A stretch of DNA of 64,000 nucleotides from Hippophae tibetana (Eukaryota > Streptophyta > Magnoliopsida > Rosales > Elaeagnaceae), in assembly GCA_037013495.1 (NCBI GenBank), contig CM072806.1, positions 24,762,001-24,826,000 of the forward strand, written 5' to 3'. The notes beneath the pieces were generated by a model. It saw only the letters and a list, made by a program, of their open reading frames with translations. It did not search any database and was not told the origin of the DNA. Both the position numbers and the translations under genes were made by a program. Of the stretch, positions 1 through 10,841 are shown piece after piece. Position 1 is the stretch's first letter. Each line of letters starts with the position of its first letter.

Positions 1-1600
1 AGAAAAACATTAAAGGAATTAAAATCCTTTTTTAAAAGCAAGGAAACTTGATGATATGAATAAATACAAATTAATCATGTACATTCTCATTAATAGACCC
101 AAAGGTTTTCATTTTTTTTCAAATTAATGTTTTTCATTCTTAAATTTCTAAAATTCCTCCACATGAATGAAAAAAATGTGAAGTTTTCAATAGGAATGAC
201 ACGATTTTGATATGAAGATAGAGCTTAATGATCTGAAATTTGCATACAATAATTAGGTATTGCTCTTTGAACCTTCCCTTATGAGAGTATATTTACTTTA
301 CTAAATGACCAATTAATAGATTTAATGTCCTTATGCTATTCTATCATTTATGTAAGTGATGATATACTTTACGTAGGAATCTTTCCTGACATAATTCATT
401 TCTTACTATTATGTTCATTTTGGCCATAAATATGCTTTGTTCTATGAGATTTTCCAAAAAATTAAGCCTTATGCAATTTTCTTCCGAGATATCCCTACTT
501 CTTTCTCACATAGGTATTTTTTTTATCTATAACAGTAATAATTCTCTTGATATTATCTTCGTAAAAATTATTAAAAGCCATAGCTTAACATTTACCTATG
601 GGTATCAAAGTTGTTCAATTGATCCATCAAGGATAGAAGGGAGCATGGGTATAAGTAGGGGCTTGAACGGATTGTTTCAGTGACATATCTAATCAGACTG
701 AATAGGATATGAAGAGCTATCATGATTATTCACATCAATTTTCGTAGGCAGGAAGGGTCAGTCAAATGTAGTTTTAGTTAATTCCTCGATTACTTAATAA
801 TGATATCACAAAGTCTTTATAACTAGATTATCCTTTTGAACCTAGATCTAGGGATATCTAGTGAACTAAGTTAGATTTTCTTTGGAAATTCTTATTCCTA
901 CATGGGCTTCTATACCATTCCTCTTAATGACTTATAAACTAACTTTTAATTTAACTCTTTGGTTAGCAGATCCACAATGTTATCCTTTGACTTTAGGTAG
1001 TTAACAAAGATAATCCTAATTGAGGGTGACTGTCTAATAGTATTATGTATATAATGTATATGTTAAGCCTTACCATTGTAGATATTGCTTTATACTTTAC
1101 CAATAGTTGATTAACTATCACAACAAATGAAAATTTCAGGCACATGCTTTGCACACTTTGGAATATCCTCTAATAAATTGTGTAGCCATTAAGTTTGTTT
1201 GTCATATTTATCTAAAGAAATAAATTCAGATTCCATCATGGATCTAGAAATACATGTATATTTAGAGAAATTCCATGATACAATTGGTACTTTTCAATTG
1301 ATCCATTTGGTCTTCGTTTTCTCGTAACAATCCACTTAAATCCTAGTATTTTATTACTTGGAGGTAAATAAACTAGTTCTTGACTTTGATTTTGCATAAT
1401 GGAATCAATTTTATTATTAATGGTTTCTTTCTATTAAGTACCTTCAGAAAAGTTCACTGCCACTTTATATGTTTGAGGTTCACTTTCTAGCAAGTATGTC
1501 AAAAACTCTAGACCATAGAATGTTTCTATCCCAATCCTTCTACTATATGTAAGTTTAACCTCTTGTTCAGGTTCTTGGTTTTCAGTACTACCTTATACTA
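1..1600 (-). mobile_element. Copia LTR-retrotransposon fossil, family 1
   Basis: Read on the minus strand, 1580-1300 matches the start of a Copia reverse transcriptase. Roughly 1300-900 matches Copia RNase H, including a stretch close to the family signature YVKSKDNIADPLTKGL. The downstream leader and a purine-rich tract (about 150-165) precede what should be the start of the 3' LTR, which continues off the left edge. The region after RNase H is alignable by eye with 27780-28390 in the plus-strand Copia at 26047-28910, so both belong to one family. The element is a broken, old fossil with many breaks. Only part of the polyprotein is recognisable. Confidence 0.75.
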
Positions 1601-1998
1601 ATACATATGACTTAACTGTTCACATTAACAAAGTAAGTAAGGTTGCTGTAGAAATACATAGATCCGGGTGAATGTTGTAAGTCCCGCTTAAGCCGTGTGA
1701 AAGGCTTTCAAGGCAATAATACCTTATAAATACCGGTGGTTTAGCAAACGACCTATTCTGTTAAGTTAGTGTTATAAGTCATAAGTATTCTTATAAGAGA
1801 TAGAACAAGAAATTAAATATTAAATGTTTTATGTATGATTGATTTAATTTAACTTCATGATTTATATCCTGTATCTTGCTTGTTATTAATAGACTGCAAT
1901 TTATATGTTAAGAATCTTATTTACCATGCAATACATATTATATTGATGATTAGTTTTATCCATATTTGTTTACAAATCTTAATTTTCAGCACTTAAAC

Positions 1999-3200
1999 AT
2001 GTCAAAACAAAGATTTACAGCATCATCACCATTATTAAACAAAACTTCATCATCTTCTTCAAAGAAATCTTACATTACAGGATCTTAGTATTCTTAGTAA
2101 ACTAGGATCTGATATATCATCTGAGGATAGTTCCCACGAAACCTTTCCTAAACCAACCCCTCACATTCAAAAATTAGCTTGGCAAGAACCTAGTCTAGTT
2201 AGGTACCTATACACCATAGGTACTCAACCTAGTCAGGTTACCCAAACTAAGTATAATGCGTCTTCTATCTATGTTTGGAACATAGATGGTATGACTAATC
2301 ATGAGATATTAAATATCTTACAACTGATAAAGCAGTTGTTGAATTATTAATAGCTGGATTTTCAGGCCAACTAAAAGGATGGTGGGATCATCATCTTTCA
2401 AAACAACAACAGTCAGATATTTGCAATGTGATATTGATTGATGAGTGTGGTATACCCATACTTTCACATCAAAGAGCTCCTATATAGGATGCAGTCTCCA
2501 CATTACTCTTTACCATATCACATCATATTATGGGAGATCCATCCCATTTAAAAGATAAAATACTGATCTTCTTTCCAACATAAAATATAGGAAGATGAGC
2601 GATTTTCAGAATTACAAAACTACATTTCTATCTAGAGTTATGTTAAGAGATGACTCTATTCAAACTTTCTAGAAAGAGAAATTCCTAGCAGGACTTCCTC
2701 CACTCTTAGGTGAGAAAACCAGAAACAAAATCCGTGAAACTTATGGGAATCATATTATCCCATATGACCAACTCACCTATGGTCAATTGATCAGTTTTGC
2801 AAAAAATCAGGGTCTTCAAATATGTCAAGATTTGAAAATCCAAAAACAAATGAAATTGGAACTAAAAGTTTCCAAAAGAGAAATTGGATCATTCTGCAAA
2901 CAATTTGATGGCAATCTCTCTGTTGATAGAACCTGCGAGGAAACTTGTAGTAAAAATAAATCAAAACCTTATAAGGAATTACAAAAAACTAATAAGAATT
3001 TTTCAAAATCAAGCAAACCATTCTTTGAAAAAAGAATGAATTTTTATAAAAAAAACCTTATAATTTTTTTAATAAGGAATCAAAATCACATAAAAAACCC
3101 TTTAAAAACTTTAAGAAGTTTAAATGTTATAAGTGTGGCAAGAAAGGCCACATTGCTAATTACTGCAAAATGTCTAAAAAACTTCATGAAATAAAACTTG
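1999..3200 (+). pseudogene. Caulimovirid coat-protein-like region with CCHC zinc knuckle
   Basis: The reading begins at an ATG (1999) just after an acceptor-like ttttcag, with a Ser-rich N-terminus. It continues through a stretch reading LLIAGFSGQLKGWWDHHL and a basic, Lys-rich tail, and ends in a CX2CX4HX4C knuckle (KCYKCGKKGHIANYCK, about 3119-3170). Coat (Gag-like) proteins of caulimovirids and retroelements carry such a knuckle for nucleic-acid binding. The protease and RT follow directly downstream. Treated as a fossil and no longer a working gene. A retrotransposon gag is the alternative, but the nearby movement protein favours a virus. Confidence 0.65.
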
Positions 3201-3559
3201 AAGAAGACACATTTTACAAGATATCTTCCCTAATAGTAGACACATCCTCATCATCTGAGTCTGATCAATGGACAGACGAAAAATCAAATTCCTAGGATGG
3301 TGAATTTTTAACCAACAATTCAGATTCCTCTAATAAGAATATTAATGTATTAACTAAGGAAGAAGATGAACAACTTTAAGATACAATCCTTAAGTTAAAT
3401 GATCCATCAATAACCAAACTTTATGTAGAATACTTATCTACATGTTTGGCCAAATCACAATCAATTAAGAAAAATTCTGAACTTCCAAATACCAACTTAT
3501 GTAAGTGATTCTGACGATGACCTTGCACCAAACCATTAAGAAATTCAAAACTTGAGAAA

Positions 3560-5510
3560 AATTACCACTAGGAAATATAAAATTAGTATAAACTTAATAT
3601 TCCCTGATGATTCAAAACTTGAGACCATTGCTCTGTTTGATACAGGGGCTGATCTTAATTGCATCACACCATCAGTTGTTCCCAGGAGGTTATACAAACC
3701 ATTTGAAGAGTGACTTAATTCAGCCAACAAATCTCAAATGAACATTATTGGAAAAACTGAGGTATCTATTCTGAAAGGATCATACCTGATCAAAAATCCA
3801 TTTGTTATAGTATCTGATATAGGCTACTCTGTCATATTAGGCACTCCTTTTATGGATATCATTGCCCCATATTCTGTTAAACATGATAGAATTTCTTACA
3901 AAATAAGAAGATAAGCCTTCAGCTTCCCTTTCATCGAAGAGTCAAAAACTAGAGATCTTAATCTCATCAAAACCTATTCAATCTCTCCAAAAGAGATTTT
4001 TGTTCTTATAAATCATAGAGAAAAGACCTTCTCTATCTCAAAACCAAAGTTCAGTCTCATACTGTTGAGAAAGAGCTTTAAATACTAGAGATTAAGGATA
4101 ATATCTCTAAAATACAAACCTCTTTTGAAAAAGAAGTTTGTTTTGAATTACCCAGTGCTTTCTGGGATAGGAAAGAACACATGGTAGATTTACCATATGA
4201 ATCATCTTTCAAAGAAAAATATATTCCTACAAAAGTAAGGCCTATTTAGATTGATGGTGACCTTGAACAATTCTATAGAAAAGAGATCGAAGATCTCTTA
4301 TCTAAGAAGTTAATTTCAAAATCTAGATCATCGTGGAGCTGTGCGGCTTTCTATGTCAACAAATCAGCCGGGATTGAAAGAGGAACTCCTCTTCTAGTCA
4401 TTAACTATAAACCTTTGAACCAAGCCTTAAAATGGATTAGGTACCCTATCCCCACAAAAAAAAGACTTGTTTCAAAAACTATACTCAACATCCATATTCT
4501 CAAAGTTTGATATGAAATCAGGCTTTTGGCAAATCCAAATTGAGCCTTAACATAGGTACAAAACTACATTCATTGTTCCATTCAGACAGTTTGAGTGGAA
4601 TGTTATGCCATTTGGGCTCAAAAACACACCTTCTGAGTTTCAGAGGATTATGAATGGCATATTCAATCCCTACTCAGAATAATGTATTGTGTACATCGAT
4701 GATGTACTCATATTTTCAAAAGATGTCAGACAACACATCCGACATCTCAAAACTTTCTTTCATATCATTAAGAGAAATGGATTGGCTCTCTCAGCCAAGA
4801 AAATGACTCTTTTCCAAACCAATATCAGGTTTCTTAGGCACAATATATCCAATGGAACAATTATTCCAATCGATCGATCACTTCAGTTTACTACAAAGTT
4901 TCCTGATAGGATTATCGAAAAAACCCAGCTACAAAGATTTCTTGGTAGCTTAAATTATGTCTTAAGTTTTTGTCCAAATATTAACAGACTAGAAAAACCA
5001 CTTCATAATTGGCTTAAGAAAAATCCTGAGCCCTGGACAGAAAAACATACCAAAATTGTACGAAAAATAAAATCACAAGTACAAAACATTCCCTATTTAC
5101 ACCTTGCAGATCCAACACTCCCTAAGGTAGTAGAAACTGATGCCAGTGAACTCGGATATGGTGGGATATTAAAACAAATCCAAGATGATAATGAACAAAT
5201 TGTTCAATTTGTCTCTAGCCATTGGAATGGTTGTCAAAATAATTATTCCACTGTCAAAAGAGAAGTACTTTCCATAGTACTTTGTATTTCCAAATTTCAA
5301 TTAGATTTATTAAATCAAAAGTTTTTATTAAGAATTGATTGTAAGTCTGCAAACGAAATTTTATTAAAAGATGTTAAAAACATTGCATCTAAACAAATTT
5401 TTGCCAAATGACAAGCAATATTAAGCATTTTTTATTTTGATATTGAATTTATCAGAGAAGAAAATAATTCATTACCAGATTTTCTAACCAGAGAATTTCT
5501 CCAAAACAGG
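3560..5510 (+). pseudogene. Caulimovirid protease-reverse transcriptase-RNase H region
   Basis: Three enzymatic parts follow in order. A retropepsin signature (ALFDTGADLNCI) lies near 3630-3665. Reverse transcriptase runs from about 4140 to 5000, with FDMKSGFWQIQI near 4505 and the catalytic box YIDDVLIF at 4692. RNase H runs from about 5100 to 5500, with VVETDASELGYGG near 5130 and a typical VQFVSSHWN..NYSTVKREVLSIV stretch. This is the replication module that copies pregenomic RNA into DNA in caulimovirids. The order protease-RT-RNase H without an integrase separates it from Ty3 and Copia elements. Broken and fossil. Confidence 0.8.
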
Positions 5511-5516
5511 TTTCAA

Positions 5517-6985
5517 GATGAGTAAGAAAAAGAAAGATAAGGAGAAGAGGGAACCTCCAAACCTTACCATTACTAGCCTCTCATAAGCTAAACCTATCAT
5601 GACCTTGTCTCCGGCCACCCAAAACCAAGCATCATCTTCCCAACAACCTTTGTAAGAATCATCACCACAGTTATCTTCTGAGGATATAGAACTAAATAAT
5701 CGCATCCAACAATGGTTGCAAAATATGGATTCTGAGAAAATCAGGACGACATTTCATTGTATCCCAAAATTAGGGGGACTAACTTATTCATCCAATTTGG
5801 AAATTATACCTTCCAAATCAAAATAATTTTCTCAAAAATCATCTGGAACAATTTATATTCCAGAAAGAAGAGTAACATCTTCAACATATTTTCCTCCAAA
5901 AGGAGAAAGGGAAGTTATTCCCAAAACAAAAATAACCTCTGAGTATTTTAAGAAACAACCAACTCAGACGGTTACTATTTTAGAAAAAACATTTTTTCAA
6001 TCAAAACCCTTACTTGGCCATTCAAAAAATGTTTGGAAAGGGGATTTTTTACAGGTCAACATTAATTTCAAAAACACCTTAATACTATCAGAGTATTTTG
6101 GAAATTACTGGGAGTGTGGAATTCGAACATTTCCATTATCCTAAATCATCATAAGTGTAGTTCTCAACTGCCAAACTTCATAAAATGTTATCTCCAGTAG
6201 ACTGGAGAATTGAATTATCAACACAGCTGGCTTTTCCAGTCAGTATCACATCTTCCATCCCACACTGTACATTGTATAACTATTGGGATTATTACCAAGC
6301 ATGGTTCAATGCATTCCTTATCCAAAATAAAGATAACCAACATTCTTGGTTGTTTTTCTTTGTTAGCAAATGAATTAATCCATCTCAATTTCCATCTTGG
6401 TTTTCAGAATTGTGGAAATTATTCGGAAACCTTAGTGGAATTCTGATATCACCTGTGAAAGAGAGTTATGAATCTTTCCAGTCACATTATAAACCATCCA
6501 CAGAGGAAACTAGATTCCCTCCCATGTGCATATTTTGTTCAAAATTTTACCTTCCTTGGTTATGTCAATGGGTATTAAACCCTGTGGTAACAGAGGTAAT
6601 TACCATTACCCGTTCATTTTAGATAAAATTGTGGTCATCATTCATGATCCCAAAAACACTCTTATTACCAGTTGTTGAAAAATGGCTACTCTAAAAGGGT
6701 CACAAAGAACTTCAAGTGAAGGAAATACAAGCTTCTTCACTTTTATTAGCACAAAAGGCACATACTAATGCCTTAATATCACAAGCCAAAACCCAAGAGG
6801 AACTCTTGGAAATCATCAAACAACTATCATCTAGACAAACATCCCAAGTTTAGAAAGAAGAGCTACCAAATTCGGATGAAACTCAATCACCCGATAAAAT
6901 AGTATCTCCATCACTAGCTTCAGAAGAGGACCTAATAGATTTAGAAACCTATACTGTAGAAATGAACTTTTGGACCACCAAACAA
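5517..6985 (+). pseudogene. Additional downstream ORF of the caulimovirid fossil, function unknown
   Basis: Immediately after RNase H a new reading starts with a very basic N-terminus (MSKKKKDKEKREP). It continues with a recognisable protein-like stretch (YIPERRVTSSTYFPPKGE, about 5850), then LLGHSKNVWKGDFLQVNINF (about 6015) and FPPMCIFCSKFYLPWLCQW (about 6510), ending in a Gln/Ser-rich acidic tail near 6950. I recall similar polypeptides annotated next to plant endogenous pararetrovirus polyproteins, but I cannot assign a function. Florendoviruses are described with an ORF of unknown function after the main polyprotein, which this may represent. Fossil, broken. Confidence 0.5.
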
Positions 6986-7110
6986 TAGGTCCACTACACC
7001 TTATTAGACCTACGTGTCCATTTCTATTTATTATTGGGCCTGCACGTCCATTACTATTTATTATTGGGCCTAAGTGTCCTTGCTATTTATTATTGGACCT
7101 GCATGTCCAC
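6985..7110 (+). repeat. Short tandem repeat, about 37-bp unit, in the virus non-coding region
   Basis: Three to four imperfect copies of a unit containing ttattattgggcct followed by gcacgtcca and tacta lie head to tail. They sit between the end of the plus-strand unknown ORF and the 3' end of the minus-strand movement-protein ORF. Tandem repeats are common in the large intergenic region of caulimovirids. No TATA box or tRNA-Met primer site could be placed with confidence here. Confidence 0.7.
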
Positions 7111-7236
7111 TACTGTTATTTGGCCCATTATAATTGTCAGAAAGCAACCCAGAACTGTTTGCACTAAAGACAAACTAACAAACGGTGCCGACAAGGTTAC
7201 TGTTTAAATCACCAAATAGTATCCGATAAGGTACTG

Positions 7237-8056
7237 TTATATTTCATGTCTGGGTACTGGTGTACTACAGTCTACTCCTTTGAGTTTTGTTTTCCTATAG
7301 ATATCTGAAGTTGAAAACCTAGGGTTTGATTTAAATGGTAAATCCATTGATGAGAATTCTGAGGCACTCGAGGAGCATCTCATTGATGAAGATCTATTGA
7401 ATCCTATTTCAATATTTCCATTTTTGTATTTTATTATTTTCGTTAGTTCTATATTTTGTATAGGTTCTTCCGGTTGATGGGTTTCAGATGTTGGCTGGAA
7501 AATTCCTTTTAAAAGCCACCTATTTGGATATACTACATTATCCCAACTTATTGGTCTAGGGATGGTAATATTTGATCTAGACAAATTTGTCTGTAATAAA
7601 ATAGTTTCTCCTTTATTTGAGTTATGAATGTTCCTAGTGTCCCAAGTGGACGTCATAATTTTGTAATGAACACTGTATAATAAAGCTACCGGAATTGTTC
7701 CTGGTAAAACATTAGTATTATGAGTTTGAATTTGAAGTGTTAATGTTTTTAATATTTGGGGATCTCTTAAAGATACTATGATATTTGGGAAACAATTAAA
7801 ACATATTGGTCCTAAGCCTAAGCCTGTTTCAACCGTACCTAATAAAGATTCTTTGAAATCTATTAATCTAGCATCCCTTAAGATTGCTAGAATTGATGAA
7901 CTTAATCCTAGTCGGGTTAAAGGTCTCAATCCAATTTGGACCAAGCCGAAATGAACATATTTGAAATGTTTATCAAAATATTTTTGTAATGATTCTTTTG
8001 AAAGAAGTTGGATGGATTCAAAAGGTAATGAAAGTTGAAGATCTCTTTGAGTTTTT
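7237..8056 (-). pseudogene. Caulimovirid 30K-type movement protein
   Basis: The open reading extends from about 8056 down to 7237 (longest ATG-initiated part 235 residues from 7944). It reads YVHFGLVQIGLRPLTRLGL, then ILAILRDARLIDF, LLGTVETGLGLGPICFNCFPN, ALLYSVHYKIM, NKGETILLQTN and VPRHEI at the end. This pattern (GLVQIGL..LTR.GL, LRDAR, GPI.FNCFPN, Y.I.YK.M) is that of plant caulimovirid movement proteins, which form tubules through plasmodesmata. It is on the opposite strand to the RT module. It looks less eroded than the plus-strand block, but as part of a fossil it is treated as non-functional. Confidence 0.75.
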
Positions 8057-8059
8057 CAA

Positions 8060-10243
8060 TTTTAATGATGTAATCAGTTTTAAAAAGATTCATCATCTTT
8101 GATCTTTCTAATAATGATATATAAACTTATATTCTTAAGGGTCAATATTTATGATCTTTCTAATAATGACAATTAGCTAATTAAAATTTGATTAATTTTG
8201 TTTACTTTGCTCCTTGGGTATTTGTTTAATCGGTGGTTTTATATATCTTTATTTTCTTGAATATTCCTTTAGTACTTCTAATGTTTCATAAATATTGAAA
8301 TAATGTTTAAATCTTTTCGGCACCTACTTGTGTTTCTATTAACTTATGTTTAACTCAATATTGATTATTTTTTGTGTGCCATTTTCATAACTGGTTTTGT
8401 GACTCTTAATGATATATAAGTTTTGATTTGATTATTATTAGAACTCTTTAATTGGTATTTTTTTTTATTTCTTGATGTGTAAAAGGTGTGATACCTTTTA
8501 TCAAAATTAAGTTACCAATTACTTTCATGCTTGTTTTTAGTATGTCAGTTTTGTTTCCAACACACAATTAATTTACTACCAAGTAAATTAATGATCGTTG
8601 ATTATGCTTTTATCTTTAATCACATGATGACATACAACCTTCAATATATGCTATGAAGTTTTCTTATATGTTGATTACAACACGACCACTCGAGGTGTTT
8701 GCTTACCTAAATATATCTGATTAATGTATTTGGATATTTTTTTTATTTAAACTACTTTAAAAAAACAGTAAGTTTTTGTTAGCAAATTGTAGAATTGATT
8801 GTTGTTAAATTTCTTTTATGTAAGTGTTGTGTTTTGTGAAATTAAGTTTTTACATGTTGATATAATAGCATATTTGTGTATGTAATCGCTTTTCCACCGT
8901 CGAATCGCAATTATTATTGTAATATGAACGATGCTACTTTGAGAATATAAGTATTATCTGTGAGCTAACCGTTTGTAGATTAAATTTATGGTTGGTGATA
9001 AGTATTTTTTTTTATAGTATTGAGAGTATTGAACCTTTATTTTTGTTTGCAAAATTTGTGTTTTTTTTAAATAACTCTTATTTTAGGTTTCGTAATCGAC
9101 TAAATATTGTGATTTAGTAATTTACCAAATATTGTAATTTCGTGATTGGAAAAATAGTATAACTTTGTAATTAAATAATTATGGTATTTCATAAATGACG
9201 AATTACTTGGTTTCGTTTTTAAAATATAAATGAGTTCATATTTGTTAGAGTGGATTTTTGCATTTAACAAATTACTTGATTTAGATAGCGAATATTTGTT
9301 TTTATTAGAGATGAATATTTGGTATTTAAGAAATAACAAATATTGTATTTGTTAATTTAGTTGTTTATAAAATAAGTGGATTTTGGATTTACAAAATACT
9401 TACTTTTTAAGAGCGGAGAATTTTGTATTTCCTAGAAGAAATAAATTTTGTATTTTAAAGTACTTAATTTTGTAATCCATATGGATTGTTGGGTTTCTTA
9501 TGTATTGAAATATGAATTAGAACTTAGTTCAAAGAAAATTGAATTTTTATTATTGTGAACATTAAATTTCAACTTAAATTAATTAATTTTGGATTAAATA
9601 TATTAAATTATAATTCTCAAAATAATTTTTATATTTATAAATTTAATTTTGATTCTTTTGGATATTATTACATCAAAAATCATTAATTTTTATTTTAAGA
9701 TGACAACGAACGTTATGCATGACATCGCCATATTGGTTTTGATACGATCTTATTTGTGATTGTCTATGAAATAAATTTAACATGATCTAACATGAAAGAT
9801 TAGTGGATCAACATTGTGCTATTAAGTACGTATGCTCAAATAATAATTTATTCATTTTTCGAACCAATTTGAGAATTGGGAGTAGTTGTACATATGCAAC
9901 TTGGGTTGATGGTCAAGCAAGGTGATCATAAATAACCCCTATAAAACAATTTGTTTTAAATGACGTATTATGCGTGCTAGAGATTTGGAAGATTCTTGCG
10001 AGCTTCGTTGCTTAAGAAGCATAAATTCTATATGAAAGTTAAGTCTAATAAGATCATATTAAATAAGAATTGATTTTTGTATTAAAGAGTTGTGTAATTA
10101 AGGGGATTGTTTAAGTTGGAAGTAATAACCTTTAAATTAGAGATTAATCATTTTATTGATTTTCCACTTATTTATTTGTCTTCTAAATTGTGGCATGGAA
10201 GATTAATGTTGTCTTGCAAGTTACTTAATATAGATTATGTACT
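8060..10243. other. AT-rich stretch with no recognisable gene
   Basis: No convincing coding region was seen. It contains an 18-bp direct repeat (tgatctttctaataatga at 8100-8117 and 8152-8169). At 9080-9480 there is a low-complexity tract in which short words such as aatattg, tttgta and aaataac recur without a fixed period. The right part may be older repeat DNA, but I could not assign it to a family. Confidence 0.5.
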
Positions 10244-10440
10244 TGACATGCTAATCGCAAGTGATATAATATATATAAGTATATATATTGATCCTATTGC
10301 GAGTTGTGTAACTTATAACTAAGTACCAATATAATTATTACGAATACTATTTAAACAATAGAAAATTATAAAAATGCAAAATAAATGACAACTAATTACT
10401 CAAATAAAAATTCAACAACAATGAAAATATATGAGAATTT
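10244..10440 (-). repeat. Athila 3' LTR, distal part (left of the CACTA insertion)
   Basis: The 200 bases from tgacatgctaatcgcaag onward align by eye with the start of the LTR at 24687. Shared text includes cttataactaagta, attattacgaatactattt and aaaatgcaaaataaatgac. Similarity stops at about 10440, eleven bases before the CACTA terminus. Confidence 0.75.
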
Positions 10441-10482
10441 AAAGTTGGTTCACTAAAAACCTGACTTAAAACATATAGATTA

Positions 10483-10537
10483 TAGCATCGGTTGACACGT
10501 AGGACGTAGCGTCGGTCCTACGTGTCAACCGACGCTA
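10483..10537. repeat. CACTA subterminal hairpin
   Basis: A 23-base arm (10483-10505) containing cggttgacacgtaggac is repeated in inverted form at 10515-10537 with one mismatch, around a 9-base spacer (10506-10514) that itself repeats the word tagcgtcg. Subterminal repeats of this type are where CACTA proteins bind DNA in characterised elements. The function here is inference. Confidence 0.9.
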
Positions 10538-10841
10538 CACACATTTTTATTTTCCTTTTTCTCTTCTTTCTTCCCCATTAGACAGAATGTATTCCAACAC
10601 TGTGTAAACTCAAAAACCAAAAAATGATCAACACTCCCTCCTCCACTCTTTCTCATTTTCTAGGCACCTTTGACCACCAATTCCAGCGTCGTTTAGTAGG
10701 TTTTCTTCCTCTCCAATTTCTAATCTAGATCCTCTATTTTTTTGAGCAAAATACTCAAATTTTTTATACCCATTTTGTCACTTACAAAACACAATTTTTT
10801 CTTCATTTCCTTCATTTTGTCACTTCCATAGGTGTATTCTT

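Larger units (their letters stand above)
1660..8060. mobile_element. Endogenous caulimovirid (plant pararetrovirus) fossil
   Basis: A 6.4-kb block carries caulimovirid parts and no LTRs: a coat-protein-like region with a CCHC knuckle, an aspartic protease, reverse transcriptase and RNase H, then a further ORF, all on the plus strand. A 30K-superfamily movement-protein ORF lies on the minus strand at the right edge. RT and RNase H wording resembles petuvirus/florendovirus-type sequences more than Ty3 elements, and a movement protein is diagnostic of a virus. The order coat-protease-RT-RNase H plus an extra downstream ORF would suit the florendovirus group, but that placement is inference. The copy is broken in many places and clearly old. 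The opposed movement protein implies rearrangement or two fused fragments. Confidence 0.8.

Noticed and set aside
411-683. 90-residue open stretch on the plus strand
   Set aside because: It lies antisense to the 3' leader of a Copia fossil that aligns with 28000-28390, and has no domain or codon-use support.
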